Shown: positions 55,344-63,544 of the stretch, piece by piece
Position numbering within the stretch: the stretch's first letter is position 1
Layout of the letters: each line of letters begins with the position of its first letter
NCBI GenBank assembly: GCA_018335755.1
Contig: JAGXRK010000046.1
Span: forward strand, 49,252-113,251
DNA: 64,000 bases
Direction of reading: 5' to 3'
Origin: Ignavibacterium sp.
GTDB lineage: Bacteria; Bacteroidota; Ignavibacteria; Ignavibacteriales; Ignavibacteriaceae
Made by a program: the position numbers and the translations under genes
Notes under the pieces: generated by a model
Database searches by the model: none
Seen by the model: only the letters and a program-made list of their open reading frames with translations
Told to the model about the DNA's origin: nothing

Positions 55344-56210
55344 ATGAGTTTAAAGAAAATATTAATATTAGGTTCAAAAAGTTTTGCTTCAACCGGATTA
55401 TATAACAGACTAAACGCAAAAGGGTTTCTTGTAAAATGTTTTAATCGGGGAAATGTTACCCAAGCTGGTGATTTTGTCAGCGGAAACGTTATGGATCTGA
55501 ATAATAATAAACACCTATCTGCTAATTTTGATGCAGTTATTAATTTTATCGTACTAAAAGATCAGGATGTTCAAGCAAATATTAACTATATAAAAGCCGT
55601 AGTTGAGTTCTGCAAGCAAAATAGAATCAAGAGGTTGATTCAAATATCTTCTTTGAGTGTTTATCCGAATGATGCAAAGTTTATCAATGAAATGTCTGAA
55701 ATTGAAAATGATATACAGTTAAAGGGACCTTATGCTTCTATTAAAGCTGCTGTGGACAAATACTTAATTGAACATCAAGATCCCGAATTGTCAGTATCTT
55801 TTATAAGGCCAGGTTTTATTACAAATGTTGAAACCAATGTTAACTTCGCAGGCATTTTGAAACGTTTTCCACCAGGAATAAATCTTTTGATGGGAGACAG
55901 AAATACTATATTACCTTTGATTGACAGGGACAATTTTCATAATGCGATTGAAAGAATATTACAAAGTGAAAGAATTGAACCAGTTTATGTAATACTTTCG
56001 AATCCAGGTGGCACAAAGCATAATTTTGTAAAACACAATACTGAAATAACTTTCTTTACCCTGCCAAAGAATATTACTCTAATAATTGGAAAAATTCTGA
56101 CAGTTCTGAAAATTTTAAGTAAAACACAATACTGGCAGATAAAAGGTTTGTTTAAAACGACTTTCTTCGACTGTTCGCGCACAGAAGAAATATTAAAAAT
56201 AAAATTTTAG
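55344..56210 (+). CDS. NAD-dependent epimerase/dehydratase-like protein (extended SDR)
   Basis: A 288-residue Rossmann protein. The glycine-rich motif is altered to ILGSKSFASTGLYNRL (usual G-x-x-G-x-x-G). ISSLSVYPND and YASIKAAVDKYL give the serine, tyrosine and lysine of the SDR active site. FIRPGFI follows. It probably reduces or epimerises a nucleotide sugar in this operon. Exact activity is not deducible, and the odd glycine motif may mean altered cofactor binding. Confidence 0.78.
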   Translation: MSLKKILILGSKSFASTGLYNRLNAKGFLVKCFNRGNVTQAGDFVSGNVMDLNNNKHLSANFDAVINFIVLKDQDVQANINYIKAVVEFCKQNRIKRLIQISSLSVYPNDAKFINEMSEIENDIQLKGPYASIKAAVDKYLIEHQDPELSVSFIRPGFITNVETNVNFAGILKRFPPGINLLMGDRNTILPLIDRDNFHNAIERILQSERIEPVYVILSNPGGTKHNFVKHNTEITFFTLPKNITLIIGKILTVLKILSKTQYWQIKGLFKTTFFDCSRTEEILKIKF

Positions 56211-56214
56211 TTCA

Positions 56215-57585
56215 ATGAAGATTGCAGTTATTGGTGCTGGAACATTTGGTAGTTATATCGTAGATACCATTTCACGGAAGTATAAGAATTGTGAAATTAC
56301 ATTATATGAAGTTGGTTCAAATAAAATTAAAAATGAGGAAGAGATTGGCTTCAGATCCAATATTATAAGTAACAATTATAATGGTCTGTCAAAGGGCAGA
56401 TTTTTTGGTTTTGGCGGTACTTCCACAAAATGGGGCGGGCAGCTATTAACATTTTCAGACAATGATTTTAGTAATCCTTCTCCGCTCTTAAAAGAAATTA
56501 TTGAAATAAATAAAAAGCACCAGGCTTCGATATTTTCAAAATTTGGTATTGATTATAGTTACAACGAGCAAATTATTTCGCAAAATCTTTTTGTAAAGAC
56601 CGGCGTTTGGCTGGGTTATTTTAATCGAAATCTATTCAAATACTTTAGAATTAAAAAACTTAAAAATGTAAAAATCGTTTCCAACTCTCGTTTGATCAAA
56701 ATAATCAAGGATGAAAGTAACCGGATACAAAAAATAATTATAAAAAAGGATGAGAAGGAATTTGAAGCTGAGTTTGATTTTTATTTTTTAACTGCTGGTG
56801 CTTTTGAAAGTGCAAGATTATTAATTGAATCAAAATTAGTTCCGCTGGACAGATTAAATTTTTCAGATCACCTTTCTCAAAAAGCATTTAAGATCAAAGG
56901 TGATACAGTTATAAATGAGATAGATTTTTCATTTAGGATAAAAGGTGCTTCTTTAATAACAAAAAGAATTATAGGGGAAATCGATAACATTTCTTTTTTT
57001 GCAAACCCTATTTATAACTCGGAATTTCCGTTTTTTGACAACTTAAAGAAACTACTTTTTCATCGTTCATTAAGTACAAAGTTAGTTTTTTCTGTTTTCA
57101 AGGATTTACCAAGTTTCATTAAGTTTATTTGGTACCTTTCAGTTTTAAGGAAACTTTATGTCCACAAAAATGAATGGTATATAAATATTGATATAGAAAA
57201 TTACTTAAATGATAATTTCATAAATTTATCTGATATCAAAGACAGATATAATGAACTTTCACTTGAGGTTAGTTTCTCAGTTGACAAAAACATCCCGTTA
57301 ATATTTGAAAAAGCAAGAAAAATTATTGAGAAGTTTTTAATTAATAACAACGTTAATTATGAAAACTGCTTTTCTAAAATTGAAATTGAAAAATATGAAG
57401 ACACCTACCATCCTTTTGGCCTTTTGTGTAATTTCAATTCAGTTTATGAATATTTCAATATGTTCCAAAATATGCTTGTAGTTAACACAGGAATTTTACC
57501 AAGAGCAGGTGGTATTAATTTAACTGCTGCAGTATTTCCTTTAATAGAAGAATACATCTCAGAATATATGCCATTATCATCTTAA
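56215..57585 (+). CDS. GMC-like FAD-dependent oxidoreductase
   Basis: A 456-residue flavoprotein. The FAD motif VIGAGTFGSYIVD is at about 5-17, FGFGGTSTKWGGQLL at about 64-78 resembles the GMC signature, and FLTAGAFESARLL near 195 is the second ATP-binding segment. The C-terminus (YEDTYHPFG ... VNTGILPRAGGINLTAAVFP) holds a histidine in the position of the GMC catalytic base. Such enzymes inside polysaccharide operons are rare, and it may oxidise an alcohol on the glycan or its donor. It starts 4 bases after the epimerase gene. Confidence 0.8.
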   Translation: MKIAVIGAGTFGSYIVDTISRKYKNCEITLYEVGSNKIKNEEEIGFRSNIISNNYNGLSKGRFFGFGGTSTKWGGQLLTFSDNDFSNPSPLLKEIIEINKKHQASIFSKFGIDYSYNEQIISQNLFVKTGVWLGYFNRNLFKYFRIKKLKNVKIVSNSRLIKIIKDESNRIQKIIIKKDEKEFEAEFDFYFLTAGAFESARLLIESKLVPLDRLNFSDHLSQKAFKIKGDTVINEIDFSFRIKGASLITKRIIGEIDNISFFANPIYNSEFPFFDNLKKLLFHRSLSTKLVFSVFKDLPSFIKFIWYLSVLRKLYVHKNEWYINIDIENYLNDNFINLSDIKDRYNELSLEVSFSVDKNIPLIFEKARKIIEKFLINNNVNYENCFSKIEIEKYEDTYHPFGLLCNFNSVYEYFNMFQNMLVVNTGILPRAGGINLTAAVFPLIEEYISEYMPLSS

Positions 57586-57684
57586 TTTTTATATTATTAA
57601 TTATAAAATTTTTAATTCCTTAAATATTACATCTAAGAAACATTATATCTCAACAATAGTATTTAATTACATTATAAATTACCT

Positions 57685-58596
57685 GTGTCACCTTCTATAA
57701 GTATAGTAATATTAACATTTAACGAGGAACATCACCTCCCCCGTTTGCTTAATTCAATTAAAAAGTTAAATGCTTGTGTATTTATAATTGATTCCTACAG
57801 CACGGATAAAACATTAAAAATTGCTGAGGAACTGGGTGCAAAAGTTTTCCAGCATAAATGGATGAACAACCACGCAAAACAATTCAACTGGGGATTGGAA
57901 AATCTGCAGATAGAAACAGAATGGGTACTTAGGCTGGATGCAGATGAATATTTAACTCCAGAGCTTGTCTCAGAAATCAATCAAAAGCTTCCAACACTCA
58001 GTAAAGATATAACCGGGGTAATTTTAAAAAGACGTGTATATTTTATGAACCGCTGGATAAAACACGGCGGCTACTACCCCACTTACCTGCTTCGCTTATG
58101 GCGTTACGGTTCCGGCAAGTATGAAGAAAGATGGATGGATGAACACGTTAAGTTAGACTTTGGGAAAACCATAACTTTCAGTAATGATTTTGTTGATGAC
58201 AACTTAAATAACCTTACCTGGTGGACGAACAAGCATAACAACTATGCAACAAGAGAAGCAATTGACCTGCTTAACATCAAATATAATTTTTCATTAGCGT
58301 CCGGACTTAACGCAGAACTCTCGGATGCACAGGATAAAAGAAAACGCTGGCTAAAAGAAAAAATTTATACCAATATACCTTTATTTGTCAGGCCATTCTT
58401 TTACTTCATCTACCGTTACATCTTCAGACTCGGATTTCTTGATGGTAAACCCGGCTTGATCTGGCATTTCCTTCAGGGCTTCTGGTACCGCTTCCTTGTG
58501 GATACAAAAGTATTTGACATTGAACGACGGGCGAAGAAAGGAATCAAAACAATTTCTGAATCTATTAGGGAACATTATGGTATCTCTGTCGAATAA
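57685..58596 (+). CDS. Glycosyltransferase family 2 (WaaE-like)
   Basis: A 303-residue GT-A enzyme. The start is GTG at 57685. SIVILTFNEEHHLPRLL opens the fold, IIDSYSTDKTL binds the nucleotide, LRLDADEYLTPELV contains the DxD-like metal site, and a WWTNKHNNYATREA region near 195-208 is found in LPS core beta-glucosyltransferase-like (WaaE/KdtX) proteins. A lipid-linked or core glycan acceptor is likely. Its last 20 bases overlap the following methyltransferase. Confidence 0.86.
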   Translation: MSPSISIVILTFNEEHHLPRLLNSIKKLNACVFIIDSYSTDKTLKIAEELGAKVFQHKWMNNHAKQFNWGLENLQIETEWVLRLDADEYLTPELVSEINQKLPTLSKDITGVILKRRVYFMNRWIKHGGYYPTYLLRLWRYGSGKYEERWMDEHVKLDFGKTITFSNDFVDDNLNNLTWWTNKHNNYATREAIDLLNIKYNFSLASGLNAELSDAQDKRKRWLKEKIYTNIPLFVRPFFYFIYRYIFRLGFLDGKPGLIWHFLQGFWYRFLVDTKVFDIERRAKKGIKTISESIREHYGISVE

Positions 58597-59233
58597 TAAA
58601 ATATTGACTGATTCTGCAAAGTATGTTCAATATGGTTGTGGGCTAAGTGCTCCAAAAAGTTGGACAAATTTTGATTCTTCCCCATCTCTTATCATTGGCA
58701 AAATACCTGTTTTGAAAAATTTGGTAAAAAAGCATATACCTCCCTTCCCAAAAAATGTAAAATATGGTAGCATAATAAAAGGTCTGCCAATTCATAATGA
58801 CAGTTGTACAGCTATCTATGCAAGTCACGTTCTTGAGCATTTAGCCCTGGAAGATTTCAGAATTGCGCTAAGAAATACTTATAATATTCTATCTAAAGGT
58901 GGCATATTTCGTTTAGTTGTTCCAGATCTGGAATGGTGTATTAAAGAATATCAAGCAAACCCTTTGGAAATCCGTTCCTATAAATTTATGGAAAATGCAC
59001 ATTTGGGCTTATTGAAGCGAGAACGTGGTTTAATCTCTTTATTGCGCAATATGCTGGGTCAAAGTACTCATTTGTGGATGTGGGATTATAATTCAATGAA
59101 GTTGGAGTTAGAAAAAGCAGGTTTTAAGAAAATAAGAAGAGCTTCTTTCAATGATTCATCCGAACCAAAGTTTAAAGATGTTGAAGATGAGGGCAGATTT
59201 ATTAATTGTCTTGCGGTTGAATGTAGCAAATGA
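58577..59233 (+). CDS. SAM-dependent methyltransferase-like protein
   Basis: With the ATG at 58577 this is a 218-residue class I methyltransferase-like protein. A longer frame starting 81 bases earlier would overlap the GT2 gene by 101 bases and is unlikely. Motif I is QYGCGLSAPKSWTNFDSSP, somewhat degenerate. ASHVLEHLALEDFRIALRN and LSKGGIFRLVVPDLEW match the post-I and III regions of Methyltransf_11-like proteins. It overlaps the GT2 gene by 20 bases, so the two are coupled. The substrate is probably a glycan or lipid sugar. Confidence 0.82.
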   Translation: MVSLSNNKILTDSAKYVQYGCGLSAPKSWTNFDSSPSLIIGKIPVLKNLVKKHIPPFPKNVKYGSIIKGLPIHNDSCTAIYASHVLEHLALEDFRIALRNTYNILSKGGIFRLVVPDLEWCIKEYQANPLEIRSYKFMENAHLGLLKRERGLISLLRNMLGQSTHLWMWDYNSMKLELEKAGFKKIRRASFNDSSEPKFKDVEDEGRFINCLAVECSK

Positions 59234-59265
59234 TCAATCGAAAAATCAGATGAGTTTGTTTGCAA

Positions 59266-60828
59266 ATGAATAAGTTTTTTATATCCGGTGCACTGGTAAT
59301 CATAATTTTTCTTCTTTATAATTTTATACTTGCGTTTGGCTCGCTTGAAGGTACACCGCAAAAATTAACAGGCAATCTGCCATTTCCCTATCTTACTGAA
59401 AAACCATTAACCGAAGACGGTTACTATATGTTAACTGTTGCCTGGAATATTGCAGAGGGCAACGGTTTCACATATAATTATGGAGTTAGAACAACCGGTG
59501 TTCAGCCATTGGCAACTATGTTATACTCGGTTCCAGCTTACCTGGTTCAAAATTTTGGTGGAGATAAATATGATTTCGCAAGAGCGATAATAATATTTTC
59601 GGCGTTACTTCAGATTATATTCGCCTTTTTAGTCTTCAGGCTGGCGGTTAGTATTTCAAAAGACCCGGATAGAGGTTTGTACTTTTTAGTTTCGGTCTGC
59701 GTTATGCTTTTTAATTTCAAAGTCCTGCTGAATTTTGCCAACGGATTGGAAACTGGTTTATACCTAATACTACTCTCGCTTTTCTTTTTATACTGGATAA
59801 AGTTCAATGAAATTCAGCCTGGTCTAAAGCAGTCGCTTGGTTTGGGTTTGTTATCCGGTTTACTTCTGCTTTGCCGACTAGATTCAGTGGTAATACTATT
59901 TACTTTTTACATCCTACTATTTTTCACTGGACGAATTAAATTCCGTCAATTAGCTGTTATACTGTTAGTTGCATTTTTGCTTTACCTCCCATGGCAGTTA
60001 TACATCTGGGATGTTACAGGAAGTATTTTGCAATCGTCTGCAAGAAGTCAGACAGGTCTCTTTCCTTTTTTCGATCTCGCATCTAAACTTGAACAATATT
60101 TTGCTTCAATAATACAGCATTTTACTCCGTTTCTATATACCGGCAACCTGCTTACGTGGCTTATGTTCCTGCTTGGTCTGCCATATATTATATTTCTTTT
60201 TGTTGTATTCAGCAAAAAATATCAGCGTTATTTTTCAAATGATTCAAAAAACATTTTGATCCCAATTGCTATATCATTTAGTGTGCTGGTTATTGTTTAT
60301 TTTTTCTTTTCAACTGCAACCCATTTTTATTTCAGGTATACCGCTTACTTAATGGTTTTCTCTTTTCCAGTGATTGTAGTACTATTTTCACGCCTACTTA
60401 AAAAATTATTTTATAGTAAAGTGTTGATGGTTTTTTTAGTTGTATTAGCAATTTTCGGGATACAAGCATTTCTCTATTTACATTCTGGCAAAGCAGCAAG
60501 AGTATTAACTGAAAGGTTAGAATTTGTTAAGAATAATTTTTCAGCTGATGAACGAATTGCAGCATTACAGACAGGCATCCTCGGTTACTTTTATCAAAAT
60601 GTTTTTAATCTTGATGGCAAGATGGATAATTTTGCGTTGATGAGCATGAATACGAACCAGGTTAGCAATTATTTAGACAGTTTAGAAATTAATGTTTTAA
60701 TGGAGTGGAAAGATTTTATCCCTCAGTTGTTAGATAAAGATTATCTGGAAAAAGAGTGGGAGTTATATAGTGATGATATTGGAGACGGTAGAACAATGTG
60801 TTATGTAAGAAAAAACACTCGATTTTAA
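59266..60828 (+). CDS. Membrane glycosyltransferase-like protein (GT39/ArnT-like)
   Basis: A 520-residue polytopic protein with about 11 spans. The first span is followed by a periplasmic loop with acidic residues (LTEDGYYMLTVAWNIAEG), the place where GT-C enzymes carry their catalytic aspartate or glutamate. The C-terminal region of about 100 residues is soluble. The family resembles polyprenyl-phosphate-sugar transferases of GT39/83. I take the ATG at 59266 over a TTG two codons earlier. It is the last gene of the 48.5-60.8 kb operon and is followed by the largest array. Confidence 0.75.
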   Translation: MNKFFISGALVIIIFLLYNFILAFGSLEGTPQKLTGNLPFPYLTEKPLTEDGYYMLTVAWNIAEGNGFTYNYGVRTTGVQPLATMLYSVPAYLVQNFGGDKYDFARAIIIFSALLQIIFAFLVFRLAVSISKDPDRGLYFLVSVCVMLFNFKVLLNFANGLETGLYLILLSLFFLYWIKFNEIQPGLKQSLGLGLLSGLLLLCRLDSVVILFTFYILLFFTGRIKFRQLAVILLVAFLLYLPWQLYIWDVTGSILQSSARSQTGLFPFFDLASKLEQYFASIIQHFTPFLYTGNLLTWLMFLLGLPYIIFLFVVFSKKYQRYFSNDSKNILIPIAISFSVLVIVYFFFSTATHFYFRYTAYLMVFSFPVIVVLFSRLLKKLFYSKVLMVFLVVLAIFGIQAFLYLHSGKAARVLTERLEFVKNNFSADERIAALQTGILGYFYQNVFNLDGKMDNFALMSMNTNQVSNYLDSLEINVLMEWKDFIPQLLDKDYLEKEWELYSDDIGDGRTMCYVRKNTRF

Positions 60829-60893
60829 ATCGTTAAAGAATCAGTGAAAAAAAATAAACCGCAGACCTGGTTACCGGAGGTAGGTGATTCAAT

Positions 60894-60951
60894 CTAGAAT
60901 CCCACATAGTGGCAGGCAGCAACTAATAGCTAGTATGCAGTATCAAGCGTC
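60894..60951 (+). repeat. Array leader repeat, copy 2
   Basis: CTAGAATCCCACATAGTGG, CAGGCAGC, then TAGCTAGTATGCAGTATCAA lead into the first TGTCATTTCG of array 7. It shares the CCCACATAGTGGCAGGCA core with the leader of array 8. Confidence 0.78.
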
Positions 60952-61746
60952 TGTCATTTCGAACGAAGAGAGAAATCTTGTGAATTGTTCAGATCTCTCC
61001 TCATTCTATTCGTCGAGATGACAAACGCACACTGTCATTTCGAACCCGACTAGGGTGAGAAATCTCTTGTCATTTCGAACGAAGAGAGAAATCTTATGAG
61101 TTGTTCAGATCTTTCCTCATTCCATTCGTCGAGATGACACAAAAAAAATCATTGTCATTTCGAAGAAGTGAAAAAATCCCTGTCATTTCGAACGAAGAGA
61201 GAAATCTTATGAGTTGTTCAGATCTCTCCTCATTCCATTCGTCGGGATGACAAACATACCCTGTCATTTCGAACCCGATTAGGGTGAGAAATCTCTTGTC
61301 ATTTCGAACCCGATTAGGGTGAGAAATCTCTGAAGCTTTGAGATCTCTCCTCATTTCAATCGTCGAGATGACAAAAAAAATCGTTGTCATTTCGAACCTG
61401 ATTAGGGTGAGAAATCTCTGAAACTCTGAGATCTCTCCTCATTTTATTCGTCGAGATGACAAACATACCCTGTCATTTCGAACCCGATTAGGGTGAGAAA
61501 TCTCTGAAACTTTGAGATCTCTCCTCATTCCATTCGTCGAGATGACAAAAAAATCGTTGTCATTTCGAACCCGATTAGGGTGAGAAATCTCTGAGGCTTT
61601 GAGATCTCTCCTCATTCTATTCGTCGAGATGACAAAAAAAAATCGTTGTCATTTCGAAGAAGTGAAAAAATCCCTGTCATTTCGAACGAAGAGAGAAATC
61701 TTGTGAATTGTTCAGATCTCTCCTCATTTCAATCGTCGAGATGACA
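60952..61746 (+). repeat. Palindromic element array 7 (eight units, the largest)
   Basis: Eight 3' ends are near 61009, 61124, 61238, 61360, 61447, 61530, 61617 and 61732. Units use two 5' modules (TGTCATTTCGAACCCGATTA and TGTCATTTCGAACGAAGAGA), mixed in the array, and a third GAAGTGAAAAAATC half occurs twice. Linkers are A-rich (ACAAAAAAAATC) or ACAAACATACCC. The rest of the 1,179-base gap to abiEi carries one 62-bp direct repeat and a possible promoter but no gene. Confidence 0.92.
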
Positions 61747-61828
61747 ACAATAAGAAGATTGGATTATTGCATTCAGAGATCACGTTTTGCGCTCCACGAT
61801 AAGTAGCCCGGGATGCGGCTTCGGTCGT

Positions 61829-61890
61829 TGGTAGTCATTCGTTGTCAATCATTAAACCAGTCACGGTGAAGTGTAACGAAGACGGATCAA
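61829..61890 (+). repeat. 62-bp direct repeat, left of the abiE cassette
   Basis: Starts TTGGTAGTCATTCGTTGT, continues with AATCATT and AACCAGTCACG, and ends CGGATCA. It matches 63418-63479 with six differences over 62 positions and the same orientation, so the two enclose the abiEi-abiEii pair. Confidence 0.88.
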
Positions 61891-61956
61891 ACAATTCTGC
61901 AATCCTGATTCAGTTATCCAGCAATAGCCCTGACAGAATCGGGTAAAGCGGAACCG

Positions 61957-61987
61957 TTGTATCTGTTTCTATAATGCATTATTTTTG
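61957..61987 (+). promoter_or_regulatory. Possible promoter (TTG-N20-TATTTTTG) for abiEi
   Basis: TATTTTTG at 61980-61987 matches the TAnnTTTG box. A TTG 20 bases upstream fits the -33 element. Initiation would be near 61994, about 14 bases before the ATG at 62008. Confidence 0.4.
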
Positions 61988-62007
61988 CTGCATAACAGAA
62001 ATATATT

Positions 62008-62616
62008 ATGAATTATCTGGAATTTAGAAATAAAATGTTTGAGCTGGCTTGTTTCAGCATTGACCAGGTTTATGCGTGGCAGCCAAATTTTGACAGGAAT
62101 AATCTGAGCAGATGGACAAAGAAAGGATTACTGATCAGACTTCGACAGGGTTATTTCACATTTCCGGAATATATAAGTAAAAAAGATTATAACTATTATT
62201 TTGCAAATCGTATTTACCGTCCTTCTTATATAAGTCTGCATACTGCATTGGCGTTTTTTGGAATAATACCTGAAGCTGTAATTCAAATAACCAGTGTTAC
62301 TTCATTGAAAACAGCTGCATTTAAAAATGAACTTGGAGATTATTCGTATAAATCAGTTAGTGAAAATCTTATGTTCGGATATGAATTAAGATCTATGGAA
62401 AACGGAAGGTCTATACAATTTGCAACTCCAGAAAAAGCTTTGCTCGATTTGCTGTATTTATATCCCGCTTACAACACTGAAAAGGAACTGAAAGAATTAA
62501 GACTTGATGAAGATTATCTTAGAGAAGAGTTAGACAAAACACTTTTACTAGACTACACATTAAAATTTAATAATAAGGCTTTAAATAAAAGAGTTAAAAT
62601 TCTTTTAAGTATGTAA
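62008..62616 (+). CDS. abiEi: AbiEi-type antitoxin / transcriptional regulator
   Basis: A 202-residue protein. Its N-terminal winged-helix region (about 12-55) contains SIDQVYAWQPNFDRNNLSRW followed by KKGLLIRLRQGYFTF, as in AbiEi antitoxins. The C-terminal domain includes YISLHTALAFFGIIPEA and QFATPEKALLDLLYLYP, typical of the AbiEi C-terminal domain. AbiEi represses its own operon and, in type IV TA systems, counteracts the AbiEii toxin. It is separated by 5 bases from the toxin gene. Confidence 0.87.
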   Translation: MNYLEFRNKMFELACFSIDQVYAWQPNFDRNNLSRWTKKGLLIRLRQGYFTFPEYISKKDYNYYFANRIYRPSYISLHTALAFFGIIPEAVIQITSVTSLKTAAFKNELGDYSYKSVSENLMFGYELRSMENGRSIQFATPEKALLDLLYLYPAYNTEKELKELRLDEDYLREELDKTLLLDYTLKFNNKALNKRVKILLSM

Positions 62617-62621
62617 GGATT

Positions 62622-63404
62622 ATGATACAGCTTGAACAAATAAAAAACTTTTATCCGGATTCTCTGAAGAATAACACTATATTCCAGAAATACATTCTTA
62701 AGGAATATATTCTGCTATTGATACTTGATTATCTTTCAACAACACCTTTTATCCGTAAAATTACTTTTATCGGAGGTACAAGCATCAGGCTAACTAAAGG
62801 TATTGACAGATTTTCTGAGGATCTGGACTTTGACTGCAAAGATTTCTCAAAAGATGAATTTACAAAAATGATGGATGGTGTGATAAAATATCTTGGCAAA
62901 AATGATATGAGTGCTGAGTTAAAGGAAAAGGATGCTACAAAACTTAAAGCATTCCGCGGTAACATTCATTTCCCTGAACTTCTGTTTAAGATGGGACTAT
63001 CAGGTTACAGGGATGAAAGGTTTCTTATTAAGATTGAATGTCAGAATCAACTGGTTGATTACAATCCAACAGTCAGTAACATAAAAGGATGCGGTTTATT
63101 CTTCCCTATAACTGTTCCGCCACAGGATGTATTATGTGCCATGAAGGTTTGTGCTATGTTAAACCGCCGGAAAGGCAGAGATTTTTATGATGCAATGTTC
63201 CTGCTTTCTCAAACATTACCTGATTTCAAATTTCTTTCCGAAAGGTGCGGAATTTCAAATCTTACTGACTTGAAGCATGCAGCAAAAAAAATATTTGAAA
63301 TAGTTGACCTGAAAAGTAAGATGAGGGATTTTGATCATTTACTTTTTAATAAAAGTAATAGTTCAAAAATACTTCGTGCACCTGAGTTCTTTGATAGTTT
63401 GTGA
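62622..63404 (+). CDS. abiEii: AbiEii-type nucleotidyltransferase toxin
   Basis: A 260-residue protein with the nucleotidyltransferase motif FIGGTSIRL (51-57) and D68-x-D70 in FSEDLDF. A C-terminal CAMLNRRKGRDFYDAMFLLSQ region carries the K/R and RD-x-YD residues of the family. AbiEii-type toxins block growth by modifying tRNA or nucleotides and can abort phage infection. The pair is flanked by 62-bp direct repeats and by arrays 7 and 8. It is the third nucleotidyltransferase-fold module in 18 kb. Confidence 0.9.
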   Translation: MIQLEQIKNFYPDSLKNNTIFQKYILKEYILLLILDYLSTTPFIRKITFIGGTSIRLTKGIDRFSEDLDFDCKDFSKDEFTKMMDGVIKYLGKNDMSAELKEKDATKLKAFRGNIHFPELLFKMGLSGYRDERFLIKIECQNQLVDYNPTVSNIKGCGLFFPITVPPQDVLCAMKVCAMLNRRKGRDFYDAMFLLSQTLPDFKFLSERCGISNLTDLKHAAKKIFEIVDLKSKMRDFDHLLFNKSNSSKILRAPEFFDSL

Positions 63405-63417
63405 TCATTCATAGACA

Positions 63418-63479
63418 TTGGTAGTCATTCGTTGTTAATCATTCAACCAGTCACGCCGAAGTGGAACGAAGCCGGATCA
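63418..63479 (+). repeat. 62-bp direct repeat, right of the abiE cassette
   Basis: Same orientation and length as 61829-61890, with six changes. It begins 14 bases after the abiEii stop and is followed by TTCAATCTAG and then by the leader of array 8. Confidence 0.88.
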
Positions 63480-63485
63480 TTCAAT

Positions 63486-63544
63486 CTAGTATCCCACATA
63501 GTGGCAGGCAACATCGAGTATCCTGAACCCAGTATCCAGAATCC
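63486..63544 (+). repeat. Array leader repeat, copy 3
   Basis: CTAGTATCCCACATAGTGG, CAGGCAACATCGAGTATCC, then CAGTATCCAGAATCC run into TGTCATTTC of array 8. It has the CCCACATAGTGG core of copy 2 and the TATCCAGAATCC end of copy 1. Confidence 0.8.

Noticed and set aside
61829..63479. Integron or transposon cassette with attC sites
   Set aside because: No integrase or transposase gene in the window, and the 62-bp repeats lack an attC-like palindromic core.
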